Shown one piece after another: positions 31,903-39,629 of a DNA stretch of 39,629 nucleotides (positions are counted from its first letter, which is position 1; each line of letters starts with the position of its first letter). This DNA is from a bacterium (GTDB taxonomy: Bacteria > Gemmatimonadota > Glassbacteria > GWA2-58-10). The stretch spans positions 1 through 39,629 of the forward strand of contig JAJFUG010000016.1 in assembly GCA_021372515.1 (NCBI GenBank), in the 5' to 3' direction. The notes beneath the pieces were generated by a model. The model had not been told where the DNA came from. It saw only the letters and a program-made list of their open reading frames with translations, and did not search any database. The translations under genes were made by a program, and so were the position numbers.

Positions 31903-33048
31903 TCAGCCCAGTATTTTCCGGTAAAATGCCTCGTAGCGCCGGGTGATGGTCTCGATCTCGTAGTTTTCGAGCACCCGCTCGCGGGCGTGGCGGCTGAAAG
32001 AGTCGTAAAGCTCCTTGTCGGTCAGAAGGCGCAGGCAGTTGGCAGCCATGTCATCCACGTCTCCGATGTCGGAGAGGAACCCGCAGGCCCCGTGCTCCAC
32101 CACCTCCTCCGGGCCGCCGCAGCGGGTGGAGACAGCCGGCACGCCCATGGACATGGCCTCCAGGATCACCAGGCCGAAACTTTCGGTGGCGCTGGGCTGG
32201 AGCACGATGTCGGCGCAGTTGAGCAGGCTGGCGATCGAGTCCTGCGCCCCGAGCAGAAGGATCCGGTCACTCACCCCCAGCTCGCCGGCCAGGCGCGAGA
32301 CAGTGGCTGTCTCGGGCCCGTCCCCCACCAGCACCAGACGGCACTTGATCTTCTCAGCCACCTTGGCGAACACCTTGACCACATCGCCCAGACGTTTGAC
32401 CGGCCGCATGTTGGAGATGTGCATTATCACTTTCTCGCCGCAGGGGGCCAGGTGCTTGCGGCAGCACTCCCCCTCCTTGTGGCGCGAGAACTCCTCGGTG
32501 TTGACGAAGTTCGGGATCACCTCGATGTGGTTGGCGATGTTGAAAAAATCGAGGGTCTGGCCGCGCAGGTATTCGCTGACCGCGGTCACGCCGTCCGAGC
32601 GCTCTATCGAAAAGCGGGTGATCTCCTTGAACGAGGCCTCCTGGCCCACCAGGGTGATATCCGTGCCGTGCAGCGTGGTGATCAACTTGATCGGGTGCTC
32701 CTGTCCCAGCATCTGCTTGGCGATCCAGGCGCTGGTGGCGTGCGGGATCGCGTAGTGCACGTGCAGGAGGTCGAGGCCGGTCTCGCGGATCACCTCGTGC
32801 ATCTTGACCGCCAGGTTCAGGGTGTAGGGCTGGTGCTCGAACAGCGGGTAGTTCGAGACCTGCACCTCGTGAAAGTAGACATTGCTGATAAAGCCTTTCA
32901 GCCGGTACGGCAGGGCGTAGCTGATGAAATGTATCTCGTGGCCGTGACGGGCCAGTTGCTTGCCCAGCTCGGTGGCCAGCACTCCACTGCCGCCGTAGGT
33001 CGGGTAGCAGGTGATGCCGATCTTGAGCGGCTTTTCCTTGGCACTCAT
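31903..33048 (-). CDS. bshA: BshA, N-acetyl-alpha-D-glucosaminyl L-malate synthase
   Basis: A 381-residue GT4-family glycosyltransferase that joins UDP-GlcNAc and L-malate in the first step of bacillithiol synthesis. BshA-typical sequence: KIGITCYPTYGGSGVLATELGKQLARHGHEIHFIS at the N-terminus, FEHQPYTLNLAVKMHEV, HVHYAIPHATSAW, TTLHGTDITLVG, NFVNTEEF and ESFGLVILEAMSMGVPAV. The ATG overlaps the miaA stop (ATGA). Bacillithiol would act in thiol redox balance, metal buffering and possibly Fe-S cluster carriage, which fits the rest of the window. bshB and bshC must be elsewhere if the pathway is complete. Confidence 0.95.
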   Translation of the reverse strand: MSAKEKPLKIGITCYPTYGGSGVLATELGKQLARHGHEIHFISYALPYRLKGFISNVYFHEVQVSNYPLFEHQPYTLNLAVKMHEVIRETGLDLLHVHYAIPHATSAWIAKQMLGQEHPIKLITTLHGTDITLVGQEASFKEITRFSIERSDGVTAVSEYLRGQTLDFFNIANHIEVIPNFVNTEEFSRHKEGECCRKHLAPCGEKVIMHISNMRPVKRLGDVVKVFAKVAEKIKCRLVLVGDGPETATVSRLAGELGVSDRILLLGAQDSIASLLNCADIVLQPSATESFGLVILEAMSMGVPAVSTRCGGPEEVVEHGACGFLSDIGDVDDMAANCLRLLTDKELYDSFSRHARERVLENYEIETITRRYEAFYRKILG

Positions 33049-34001
33049 TTCAGGCTCCAGTCTTTGGATTCGATATACTGCCGCCAGTGCGCGGCCACCG
33101 CCCCGGCCAGCCCCTCGCCCCCCTCCAGGCGCAACGCGGCCTCCTGACGGCGGAACCAGGTGCGCTGACGGCGCGCGTACTGCCAGGTGCGGGCGGTGAT
33201 CGCCTCGCGGGTCACCTCCGGGCTCAGTTCTCCCCGCGCCAGGGCCAGCATCTCGGCGTAGCCCAGGCTCTGGAACCCGGGGGCCTCGGCCGGCACACCC
33301 CGCTGCAGGAGCCCCTGCACTTCCTCCAGCCAGCCCGCCTCCAGCATCAGCTCCACCCGCCGGCCGATCCGGCTTTTCAGCACCTCGGGCTGCGGGTCGA
33401 GCAGCACGTAGAGCGGGCTGAATCTTTGCGGTGTCTGCGCGGCTCCATCCACCAGGAGCTCGGTCATGGTCCGTCCGGTCAGGCGGAACAACTCCAGGGC
33501 GCGGCTCACCCGCTGGAAATCGTTGGGGTGAAGCCTCGCGGCGCTGGCCGGGTCGACCCGCTCCAGCTCGGCGTGCAGGGACACGGCCCCCCCGCGCCCG
33601 GCCCGCGCTTTGAGTTCATCACGCAGATTCGCCTGGCGCTCCCGGTCGATCCCCTCCGGCTCCTCGAACAGCGGCTCGAACAGGGCCGCGATGTAGAACC
33701 CGGTGCCGCCGCAGACAATCGGCGCCCGGCCTTGTCCCGCCAATTTCTCGATCACAGCGGAGGCCTCGCGCGCGAACCGTCCGGCGCTGTACTTTTCGGT
33801 CGGCTCCACCCGGTCTATCAGGTGGTGCGGCGCCCGGGCCAGTTCCTGGGGCGTGGGCTTGGCCGTGCCGATATCCAGACCCCGGTAGACCTGGCGTGAA
33901 TCGGCGGAGATTATCTCGCCGCCCAGCCTTTCCGCGGTCTCGACCCCCAGGACAGTCTTGCCCGAGGCGGTCGGTCCGGCCAGCACCAGCACTGGGATCA
34001 A
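33045..34001 (-). CDS. miaA: tRNA dimethylallyltransferase
   Basis: A 318-residue MiaA that adds a dimethylallyl group to A37 of tRNAs reading UNN codons. The P-loop GPTASGKT lies at about 9-16, then SADSRQVYRGLDIGTAKP, HHLID, GGTGFYI, and the C-terminal QSLGYAEML and TWQYARRQRTWFR. The likely start is a TTG at 34001 that overlaps the mutL stop (TTGA), giving MIPVLVLAGPT; the longer in-frame extension lies inside mutL and is not homologous. It is coupled to mutL and to bshA. A partial MiaB/MtaB-like gene lies at the window end. Confidence 0.93.
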   Translation of the reverse strand: MIPVLVLAGPTASGKTVLGVETAERLGGEIISADSRQVYRGLDIGTAKPTPQELARAPHHLIDRVEPTEKYSAGRFAREASAVIEKLAGQGRAPIVCGGTGFYIAALFEPLFEEPEGIDRERQANLRDELKARAGRGGAVSLHAELERVDPASAARLHPNDFQRVSRALELFRLTGRTMTELLVDGAAQTPQRFSPLYVLLDPQPEVLKSRIGRRVELMLEAGWLEEVQGLLQRGVPAEAPGFQSLGYAEMLALARGELSPEVTREAITARTWQYARRQRTWFRRQEAALRLEGGEGLAGAVAAHWRQYIESKDWSLK

Positions 34002-35833
34002 GTTCGGCCGAACCTCCTGTCCACCTCCTCCAGCGACAGATGGACCATGGTGTTGCGCCCGTGCACATCCGCGTAGGGCAGCTCGGTGGCGAACAGACGG
34101 TCGACCAGCTCGTTCATCTCGCGGCCCTCCATACGGCGCCCGCTCTTGATCGCCGCGCGGCAAGCCAGGGAGCGGGCCAGGCGCTGGTGACGGGTGCCGG
34201 TGGAGCCCTGGCCCTCGCGCACCAGGTCGCGCAACATCTCGCGCAGGTAGCCCTCGGCGTGGCCCAGGCCCTCCAGGGCCGGGGTGGAGCGGATCACCAC
34301 GCTGTTCGAGCCGAAATCCTCCAACTCGAACCCGGCCTGCTCCAGAAGGGCGGCGAAATCCAACGCCGCGGCGTGCTCCTCGGGCGACAGGTCGAGGGTG
34401 AACGGGAACAGAAGGCGCTGACGGCTCATGCCGCCGCGGGTCATCCCGGCCAGTATCTGCTCGTACAGAATGCGCTCGTGCGCCGCGTGCTGATCTATTA
34501 TCATGCAGCCGTCCTTGGTCTCCACGAAAATGTAGCGGTCGTGGAGTTGCCAGATCTCGGGCAGCACGGTCGGCGACTCCACCGCTGTCCCGGCCGGCGC
34601 TTTCTCCGGTTCCGGCCCGGCCTCCGGCACCACCTTGAGCGGGGCCGTGGACTGGGCTTTCGGCCCGGACGCGGCCGGCGTCAGGGGCATCAGGAACGAG
34701 GTCTGGAACGCTCCGGAGCCGCGTGCGCGCACGCTCTCGGCCACCCGCCGCGGCAACTGCCCGGGCCCGGGCGCCGCGGCCACACCCCCGCGGGTCAGCC
34801 GTCCCGAGGACATGGAGGCGCCTTCGAACTCCGGAGTGGCCCCGGTCGCGCGCAGCCCCTGCTCCACCGCCCTGTGCAGCAGCGAGAACAGGTAGCCCTC
34901 GTCCCGGAAACGCACCTCGAGCTTGGCCGGGTGGACATTCACATCCACCTCGGACGGGTCGAGGGTGAGGAACAGAAAGAACGACGGCTGCCCGGAGGAC
35001 GGGATCGTGCTCTGGTAGCCCTGGCGCACGGCCTGGGCCAGCGCGCGGCTGAAAAACGGCCGACGGTTGATGAACATGTACTGCTCGGCGCGCATGTCCC
35101 CCACTGCGTCCGGGGCCTGGATCAGCCCGCCGATCGCGGACTCGCCCCGCTCCAGCAGCACGGGCAGCATCTTGCCTGTGCGCTTGGCCCCGAACAGGGC
35201 CTCGACCCGCTCGGACAGGGTGACCGCCGCCGGCGCGTTTATCAGCTCGCGGCCCTCGTGGCTCACCCGGAACGCGGTCTCGATCTGGGCCACCGCCACC
35301 TGGGTCATGTTCCGCAGGATATGCCGCAGTTCGGTCTGGTCCGATTTCATGAACTTGCGGCGCGCCGGGACATTGAAAAAGAGGTTGCGCACCGTGGCCG
35401 TGGTCCCGGCAGCGCGGGCGGTCTCCGAGACCTCCAGGGTGCGCCCGCCCTCGATCACCACCAGGGTGCCGGACGGGTCCTCGCGCGTGGCGGTCTCCAG
35501 CTCGAACCGGCTGACCGCCGCGATACTGGGCAGGGCCTCGCCCCGGAACCCCAGGGTGGCGATGTGCGCCAGGTCATCGGCCGAGCGTATCTTGCTGGTG
35601 GCGTGACGGCAGAACGCCAGCTCGGCATCCTGACGGCCCATGCCGGAGCCGTCGTCGCTCACGCGGATCAGACGGCTGCCAGCGGATTCCAGCTCCACGC
35701 CGATCCGCCGCGCACCGGCGTCCAGGGCGTTCTCCACCAGTTCCTTGACCACCGAGGCGGGACGCTCGATCACTTCACCCGCGGCGATCAGGTTCTTTGT
35801 TTTTTCATCCAGAAGGAGGATGCTGTTTTTCAT
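33998..35833 (-). CDS. mutL: DNA mismatch repair protein MutL
   Basis: A 611-residue MutL. The N-terminal GHKL ATPase shows ELVENALDAGA, VSDDGSGM, RHATSKI and TLGFRGEAL; a second domain carries VDVNVHPAKLEVRF. A low-complexity linker (about 335-420) leads to the C-terminal endonuclease domain with DQHAAHERILYE, the metal-binding DQHA(X)2E(X)4E motif, and SLACRAAIK. The usual C-terminal CPHGRP zinc motif is ADVHGRN here, so one metal ligand is missing. The ATG has AGGGA upstream. It heads the mutL-miaA-bshA-nadC-birA-coaX operon. Confidence 0.96.
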   Translation of the reverse strand: MKNSILLLDEKTKNLIAAGEVIERPASVVKELVENALDAGARRIGVELESAGSRLIRVSDDGSGMGRQDAELAFCRHATSKIRSADDLAHIATLGFRGEALPSIAAVSRFELETATREDPSGTLVVIEGGRTLEVSETARAAGTTATVRNLFFNVPARRKFMKSDQTELRHILRNMTQVAVAQIETAFRVSHEGRELINAPAAVTLSERVEALFGAKRTGKMLPVLLERGESAIGGLIQAPDAVGDMRAEQYMFINRRPFFSRALAQAVRQGYQSTIPSSGQPSFFLFLTLDPSEVDVNVHPAKLEVRFRDEGYLFSLLHRAVEQGLRATGATPEFEGASMSSGRLTRGGVAAAPGPGQLPRRVAESVRARGSGAFQTSFLMPLTPAASGPKAQSTAPLKVVPEAGPEPEKAPAGTAVESPTVLPEIWQLHDRYIFVETKDGCMIIDQHAAHERILYEQILAGMTRGGMSRQRLLFPFTLDLSPEEHAAALDFAALLEQAGFELEDFGSNSVVIRSTPALEGLGHAEGYLREMLRDLVREGQGSTGTRHQRLARSLACRAAIKSGRRMEGREMNELVDRLFATELPYADVHGRNTMVHLSLEEVDRRFGRT

Positions 35834-35870
35834 TTTGTCCCTTGTGCGTCCGTTTTTGTCAAATCATTAA

Positions 35871-35900
35871 AATATAAACAATCTGCCGCCCGGCTGACAA
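35871..35900 (-). promoter_or_regulatory. mutL operon promoter
   Basis: TTGTCA (35900-35895) and TATATT (35876-35871) are 18 bp apart on the minus strand, about 38 nt before the mutL ATG. It is divergent from the HD-GYP promoter, with about 60 bp between the two -35 elements. Confidence 0.65.
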
Positions 35901-35963
35901 TCAAAAATTCCGGCATGCTCCGCCGCGCGCCACGGCTCGGCCGCGCAGGCACGGTTTTCAAGC

Positions 35964-35992
35964 TTGACAAAAGCCCGCCTGAAAAATACAAT
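35964..35992 (+). promoter_or_regulatory. promoter of the HD-GYP gene
   Basis: A perfect TTGACA (35964-35969) and TACAAT (35987-35992) are separated by 17 bp, giving a leader of about 33 nt before the ATG at 36033. Confidence 0.75.
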
Positions 35993-36032
35993 TAGCATTG
36001 TTTTCAAGTTAAACCACTGTCCGGAGACCCGC

Positions 36033-37118
36033 ATGAAGCTCATCTCCCTCGATTCGCTCGAACCAGGCAAATCACTGGGACGGCCGATTTACAACGAGAA
36101 AGGCACCCTGCTGCTCGGTTCCGGGGTGGCGGTCTCGGCGCGTTACATCCGCCGCCTCAAGGAGATGGGCTACACCTCGGTCTACATCCACGAGAAGGGC
36201 TACGAGGACATCGAGGTCAAGGACGTGATCTCGGACCGCACCCGCCTGGAGGCCGTGTCAACGATCTCGGAGACATTCGAATCCGTACGCCAGAGCGGTG
36301 CGGGAGAGGACAAGCGGGTGGCGCTGGACAAGCAGCGGGTCACCGGCATCGCGGACAAGATAGTCGATGACCTGACCTCCTCCGGCGACCAGATCATGGA
36401 CCTGATCGACCTGAAGAGCTTCGACAACTACACGTTCCTGCATTCGGTCAACGTCTCCGTGCTCACCGTGATGACCGCCGCGCACTCGGGCAAGTTCACC
36501 GGGATCGAGCTGCGCGACCTGGCCATGGGGGCGCTGCTGTTCGATATCGGCAAGGCGCATATCCCCCTGGAGGTGGTCCAGAAAAAGGGACGCCTGAGCG
36601 CCGAGGAGTTCCGGATCATGAAAAAGCACACCCAGATCGGGTTCGAAATCCTGCAGCACAAGTCGAACGTGAAACCGCTGGTGGCCAGCGTGGCGCTCCA
36701 GCACCAGGAGTATTTCAACGGCGCGGGCTACCCCAATGGCCTGGTGGGTGAGCAGATACACGTTTTCAGCCGCCTGACCTCGCTGGCGGATGTCTACGAC
36801 AGCCTCACCTCCGACCGTTGCTACAAACGCCGTCTGCCGCCCCATGTGGGCCTGGACTACCTCCAGCTCGGCAGCGGCACGCATTTCGACCCGGCTTGCA
36901 TCAAGGAATTCGTCAAGAGCGTGGCCCGGTTCCCGGCTGCCAGCACGGTGGTGCTCAACACCGGCGAGACCGGCGTGGTGGTGCAGAACCACTCCGACAA
37001 CCTGGACCGCCCGCTGGTGCGTATCCTGACCACGCCGGACGGCAAGCCGGTGGACAAGCCGTTCGAGCTGGACCTGGCCAAGGAGCGCGAGCTGAGCATC
37101 CAGGACATCCGGGTCTGA
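36033..37118 (+). CDS. HD-GYP domain protein with altered metal-site residues
   Basis: A 361-residue protein, the only plus-strand gene here. The N-terminal 60 residues (LEPGKSLGRPIYNEKGTLLLGSG, RYIRRLKEMGYTSVYI) match the domain often found before HD-GYP. The HD-GYP domain (about 130-290) has HSVNVSVL, HTQIGFEIL, FNGAGYPNGL and SLADVYDSLTSDR. However, the HD dyad reads LLFDIGK instead of LLHDIGK, and the HHE motif reads HQE. GYP is intact. HD-GYP proteins normally hydrolyse cyclic di-GMP; with two metal ligands changed this one may be inactive or changed in metal use, perhaps serving as a c-di-GMP receptor. The ATG has GGAG upstream; there are no transmembrane or receiver domains. It converges with comEC, 3 nt apart. 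Confidence 0.9.
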   Translation: MKLISLDSLEPGKSLGRPIYNEKGTLLLGSGVAVSARYIRRLKEMGYTSVYIHEKGYEDIEVKDVISDRTRLEAVSTISETFESVRQSGAGEDKRVALDKQRVTGIADKIVDDLTSSGDQIMDLIDLKSFDNYTFLHSVNVSVLTVMTAAHSGKFTGIELRDLAMGALLFDIGKAHIPLEVVQKKGRLSAEEFRIMKKHTQIGFEILQHKSNVKPLVASVALQHQEYFNGAGYPNGLVGEQIHVFSRLTSLADVYDSLTSDRCYKRRLPPHVGLDYLQLGSGTHFDPACIKEFVKSVARFPAASTVVLNTGETGVVVQNHSDNLDRPLVRILTTPDGKPVDKPFELDLAKERELSIQDIRV

Positions 37119-37121
37119 AAC

Positions 37122-39404
37122 TCAGAGCACGAGTCTCTTCCCGCTGCGGTTCGTTCGTGCGGCCACCTGTCCCCCACCCCTGAACTCCAGACTCACCGCC
37201 CCGTCCTCCATAGTTTCCAGCACCCGCGTCGAGTTTTGCTCCGGCCTTTCCTCCGCCCCGCGTTCCGGGACAATCCGCAACTCGCCCTTGTCCGTTCTGA
37301 CCCGGCAGGCCCCGTCCTCCAGAAACAAATCCGCACCTCCGATCTCCAGGCTGAGACAACTGTCACGGCCCACCACGGCCGGGAAAGCCCCCAGGCGCAG
37401 GCTGTCGCCCGGGGCCAGCTCGACCAGGCGCGCCCCGCGGTAGACAGCGAAGCGCAGGAACTGGAAAGCCAGACTGTCCGAGGCGGCGGCCCGCGGCAGG
37501 AGTATGGTTCCCACCGCCACCCGGTCCAGGATATCCCAGGCCCAGCGCAGGCGCGACTGCTCCAGGCCGGGAAGGTAGAGCCAGTCCACTCGCCGGATAC
37601 GGTGGCGCTCCAGGTACGGCACGGCCACGGCGCGGGCGGAGCTGAACGTGCCGCGCACTCCGCCGGAGGGGACTGTCAGAAGATAGCCGCCGGATGGAAA
37701 GCGCAGCACTGTGGCGTTCGAGGAGCCGAGGTCGAGAACGGTGGCCTCAGGATTGTCTGTCAGAGCGGATAGTGGAGCGCTCCAGGCCGCTGCGGCCAGC
37801 CACAGCGACACGACCAGGGTCAGGCGCGCCCCGGCTTTGGGCCGCCGCGAGACCAGACTCACCCCCTGCCAGACGAACAGCCAGAACAGGAGCATCTCCA
37901 GGGCCGCGGGCGGCGCGACTTTCTGCCACGACCAGTCCAGACCGGCGAAAAAGTGCGCCACGGACAACATGGCGTGAATCACCACCGCGTTGAGTGCGGC
38001 CATCACTTGGGCCGCCCCGCCCCAGACCAGGGCGACCAGGTCGGCCGCCAGGCCCAGGGGCACGGCGATCCCGGCCAGGGGCAGCATGAAAATGTTGGCC
38101 GCCAGCCCCGCCGCCGAAACCCCACCAAAATACAGGGCCAGAAACGGGGCCACTCCAAGTTGCGCCGCCAGACTGGCCAGGAACACGCGCAGCGGCCAGC
38201 CGGCCGGCCGCCGGTACCAGCCGCAAGCGCGCCAGCGGCTCTCCAGGTGCGGAACGAACAGGATTATCCCGGCCACGGCGGCGAACGAAAGCTGGAACCC
38301 GGGATCGAACAGCCAGAGCGGGTTCCAGAGCAGGAGGAGCGCGAAAGCTGCGGCCAGCAGGTTGAGCGGCCGGACAGTCCGCTCCAGCGGCGCGGCAAAC
38401 AGGGCCAGGCCGCACATGAACGCGGCCCTGAGCACCGAGGGCCCGGCCCCGGCCAGCAACGCGAACAGACAGACGCCGGAAAGGCTGAGAATCGAGGTGC
38501 CCCAGCCGCGGCCGAGAAGCGGGACCAGGATCAGGTAGAGCAGCCCGGCCACGAACCCCACGTGCAGGCCCGAAACCACCAGCACATGCACCGTGCCGCT
38601 TAGGATGAAATCCTGGCGCACCGGGCGCGGGTTCTGCTCACGCAGCCCCAGGACCAGCGCCCCGGCCACACCCCGCACCTCGCGGTCGGGGTAAAGGCTG
38701 CGCTGAATATCGTTGAGCCGGGCGCGCAGGCGCTGAACGTATCCCGCACCGGCCGGCTCCAGAACCCTCAGGCTGTCGTCCTGTGCCACCCGGGCCAGCC
38801 CGGCCAGACCCTGCCCCTCTAAATAAGCCCGGTAGTCGAACAGGCCGGGGTTGGAGTAGCCGCTGCCACGGCGCAAACTGGCGGTCAGGGCCAGGCGCTC
38901 ATCACCGCTCAGGCGGGCCTCCCAGCCCTCTGGCGCCTCGACCAGCAGGCCGAACCCGCCCGGCCGCCAGGCAGCCTGCCCCGGCTTTTTCCACTGCTCG
39001 ATATCAAAGCGGAAACGGGTCCGCTGTCGCCCCAGCCAGGGGTCCTCCACGCTCCAGGGCGGACCGGTCAGATGTCCGATCAGCGCGCTCCAGCCGGGCG
39101 CGAAATCCCAGGCCGCGACCCGACGCTCTTCCTCGGCGGCGTGCAGGCGCAGGAGCACAAACCCGGCGCACAGCAATAGCCCGGCGGCAGCGTAAACATT
39201 CGGTTGTTTCAGATGAAGAAGCCGTGCTACGAGGAAGGACACCAGGGAGAGAACAAGCCCGGCGGCTGTGGCAGCGGGCAGACCCAGGCCGGGGAGAGCG
39301 TGCCCCAGGTAAATTCCGGCCCCGAGCAGGAACGCGAACACCAGGGACGGGGCTCTGCCCCCGCCGGTGCGCAGTGTTTCTTTTCCGAGCCTGTCCTTCT
39401 GCAC
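37122..39404 (-). CDS. comEC: ComEC/Rec2 family membrane protein with degenerate C-terminal domain
   Basis: A 760-residue ComEC/Rec2 protein, the channel for DNA uptake across the inner membrane in natural transformation. It has an N-terminal DUF4131-like region, the Competence core with LSGTVHVLVVSGLHVGFVAG and FDPGFQLSFAAVAG, and about ten membrane helices. The C-terminal part aligns in position with the metallo-beta-lactamase-like domain (ATVLDLGSSNATVLRFPSGGYLL), but GQGD has become GSSN and the HxDxDH metal motif is replaced (LYLPGLEQSR), so nuclease activity is unlikely. The start is a GTG at 39404 with AGGAG upstream. No other competence gene is in the window. Confidence 0.9.
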   Translation of the reverse strand: MQKDRLGKETLRTGGGRAPSLVFAFLLGAGIYLGHALPGLGLPAATAAGLVLSLVSFLVARLLHLKQPNVYAAAGLLLCAGFVLLRLHAAEEERRVAAWDFAPGWSALIGHLTGPPWSVEDPWLGRQRTRFRFDIEQWKKPGQAAWRPGGFGLLVEAPEGWEARLSGDERLALTASLRRGSGYSNPGLFDYRAYLEGQGLAGLARVAQDDSLRVLEPAGAGYVQRLRARLNDIQRSLYPDREVRGVAGALVLGLREQNPRPVRQDFILSGTVHVLVVSGLHVGFVAGLLYLILVPLLGRGWGTSILSLSGVCLFALLAGAGPSVLRAAFMCGLALFAAPLERTVRPLNLLAAAFALLLLWNPLWLFDPGFQLSFAAVAGIILFVPHLESRWRACGWYRRPAGWPLRVFLASLAAQLGVAPFLALYFGGVSAAGLAANIFMLPLAGIAVPLGLAADLVALVWGGAAQVMAALNAVVIHAMLSVAHFFAGLDWSWQKVAPPAALEMLLFWLFVWQGVSLVSRRPKAGARLTLVVSLWLAAAAWSAPLSALTDNPEATVLDLGSSNATVLRFPSGGYLLTVPSGGVRGTFSSARAVAVPYLERHRIRRVDWLYLPGLEQSRLRWAWDILDRVAVGTILLPRAAASDSLAFQFLRFAVYRGARLVELAPGDSLRLGAFPAVVGRDSCLSLEIGGADLFLEDGACRVRTDKGELRIVPERGAEERPEQNSTRVLETMEDGAVSLEFRGGGQVAARTNRSGKRLVL

Positions 39405-39431
39405 GGGAAATTCTCCTGCCGGGACCCAATC

Positions 39432-39446
39432 TAAAGCATTGCTTTA
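39432..39446. repeat. 15-bp palindrome between comEC and the methylthiotransferase gene
   Basis: TAAAGCA-T-TGCTTTA is perfectly symmetric. It lies 8 nt beyond the upstream gene's edge side and about 28 nt before the comEC start, so it may be a protein-binding site controlling comEC. Confidence 0.35.
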
Positions 39447-39454
39447 AGTCGTGT

Positions 39455-39629
39455 CTATATCTTCTCCACTTTCAAGCTCATTCCAGTACTGCCAATCACT
39501 TTAGCCCGGATGATCTGTCCACGCAGGGAGCTGTCCGCGCTCAGGTAGGCGCTGAAATGACGGCGGGTCCGTGCGAGCCAGGTGGCGCCGCCGCTCTTGG
39601 CCGGGCTCTGTACCAAAACCTCCAGCTCC
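39455..39629 (-). CDS. MiaB/MtaB-like tRNA methylthiotransferase, C-terminal fragment
   Basis: Only the last 57 residues are in the window; the gene runs off the edge. The frame ELEVLVQSPAKSG, WLARTRRHFSAYL, GQIIRAKVIG and SLKVEKI, ending at the TAG at 39457-39455, matches the TRAM RNA-binding domain that ends radical-SAM tRNA methylthiotransferases (MiaB, MtaB, RimO). Which of the three cannot be told from this piece. MiaB would act after the MiaA encoded in this window. It was found by translating the window end directly. Confidence 0.65.
   Translation of the reverse strand, partial: ELEVLVQSPAKSGGATWLARTRRHFSAYLSADSSLRGQIIRAKVIGSTGMSLKVEKI

Noticed and set aside
30317-31946. Plus-strand ORFs opposite birA and nadC
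   Set aside because: Antisense frames with biased composition; the minus-strand genes have unmistakable catalytic motifs.
1-39629. CRISPR arrays, insertion sequences, prophage or integron features
   Set aside because: No regularly spaced repeats, transposase, integrase or att-like duplications were seen; the tRNA-Arg is intact with no adjacent integrase inside the window.

Overview
The window looks like chromosomal DNA from a GC-rich, Gram-negative, probably anaerobic or microaerophilic bacterium of the FCB superphylum or a related candidate phylum. The pointers are a giant TonB-dependent receptor with a carboxypeptidase-like N-terminal domain, a large secreted protein ending in a T9SS/FlgD-like C-terminal domain, a PorV-type outer-membrane protein, bacillithiol synthesis (BshA), and a stress set of flavodiiron protein, ferritin-like protein and superoxide dismutase. 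The taxon is an inference; there is no rRNA or other marker here. Nearly all genes lie on the minus strand; only the HD-GYP gene is on plus. I see no insertion sequence, phage, CRISPR array or integrase.

Reading in the direction of minus-strand transcription (high to low coordinates): the window opens with the 3' end of a MiaB/MtaB-like methylthiotransferase, then comEC, which converges with the plus-strand HD-GYP gene. A housekeeping operon follows from one promoter: mutL-miaA-bshA-nadC-birA-coaX, with start/stop overlaps or short gaps. A roughly 290-bp intergenic region with two good sigma-70-type promoters and strong secondary structure then leads into a three-gene outer-membrane module: TonB-dependent receptor, 1190-aa secreted protein, PorV-like protein, closed by a strong terminator.

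The next stretch is a redox and iron-sulfur region: cytochrome b5/DUF2231 membrane protein, internally duplicated ferritin-like protein, flavodiiron protein, nifU-nifS, mutM, thiol peroxidase, Tat-exported superoxide dismutase, and copZ-copA copper export. Then comes a nine- or ten-gene iron-sulfur cluster: rrf2 regulator, ferredoxin-like protein, ygbA, sufB, sufD, Rieske ferredoxin, sufC, sufS, sufU, sufT, ending in a terminator. A sodium:solute symporter with a small overlapping partner and a tRNA-Arg finish the window.

Together the genes describe a cell with two complete Fe-S assembly routes (SUF and NIF-type) and dense protection against oxygen, peroxide, NO and copper, all of which damage Fe-S clusters. 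The less ordinary items are the rrf2-ferredoxin-ygbA-SUF supercluster, the receptor/secreted protein/PorV module with its structured upstream region, a SOD gene that seems to carry a second internal translation start, a dyad at the copZA promoter, and catalytic-residue losses in the HD-GYP and ComEC proteins.
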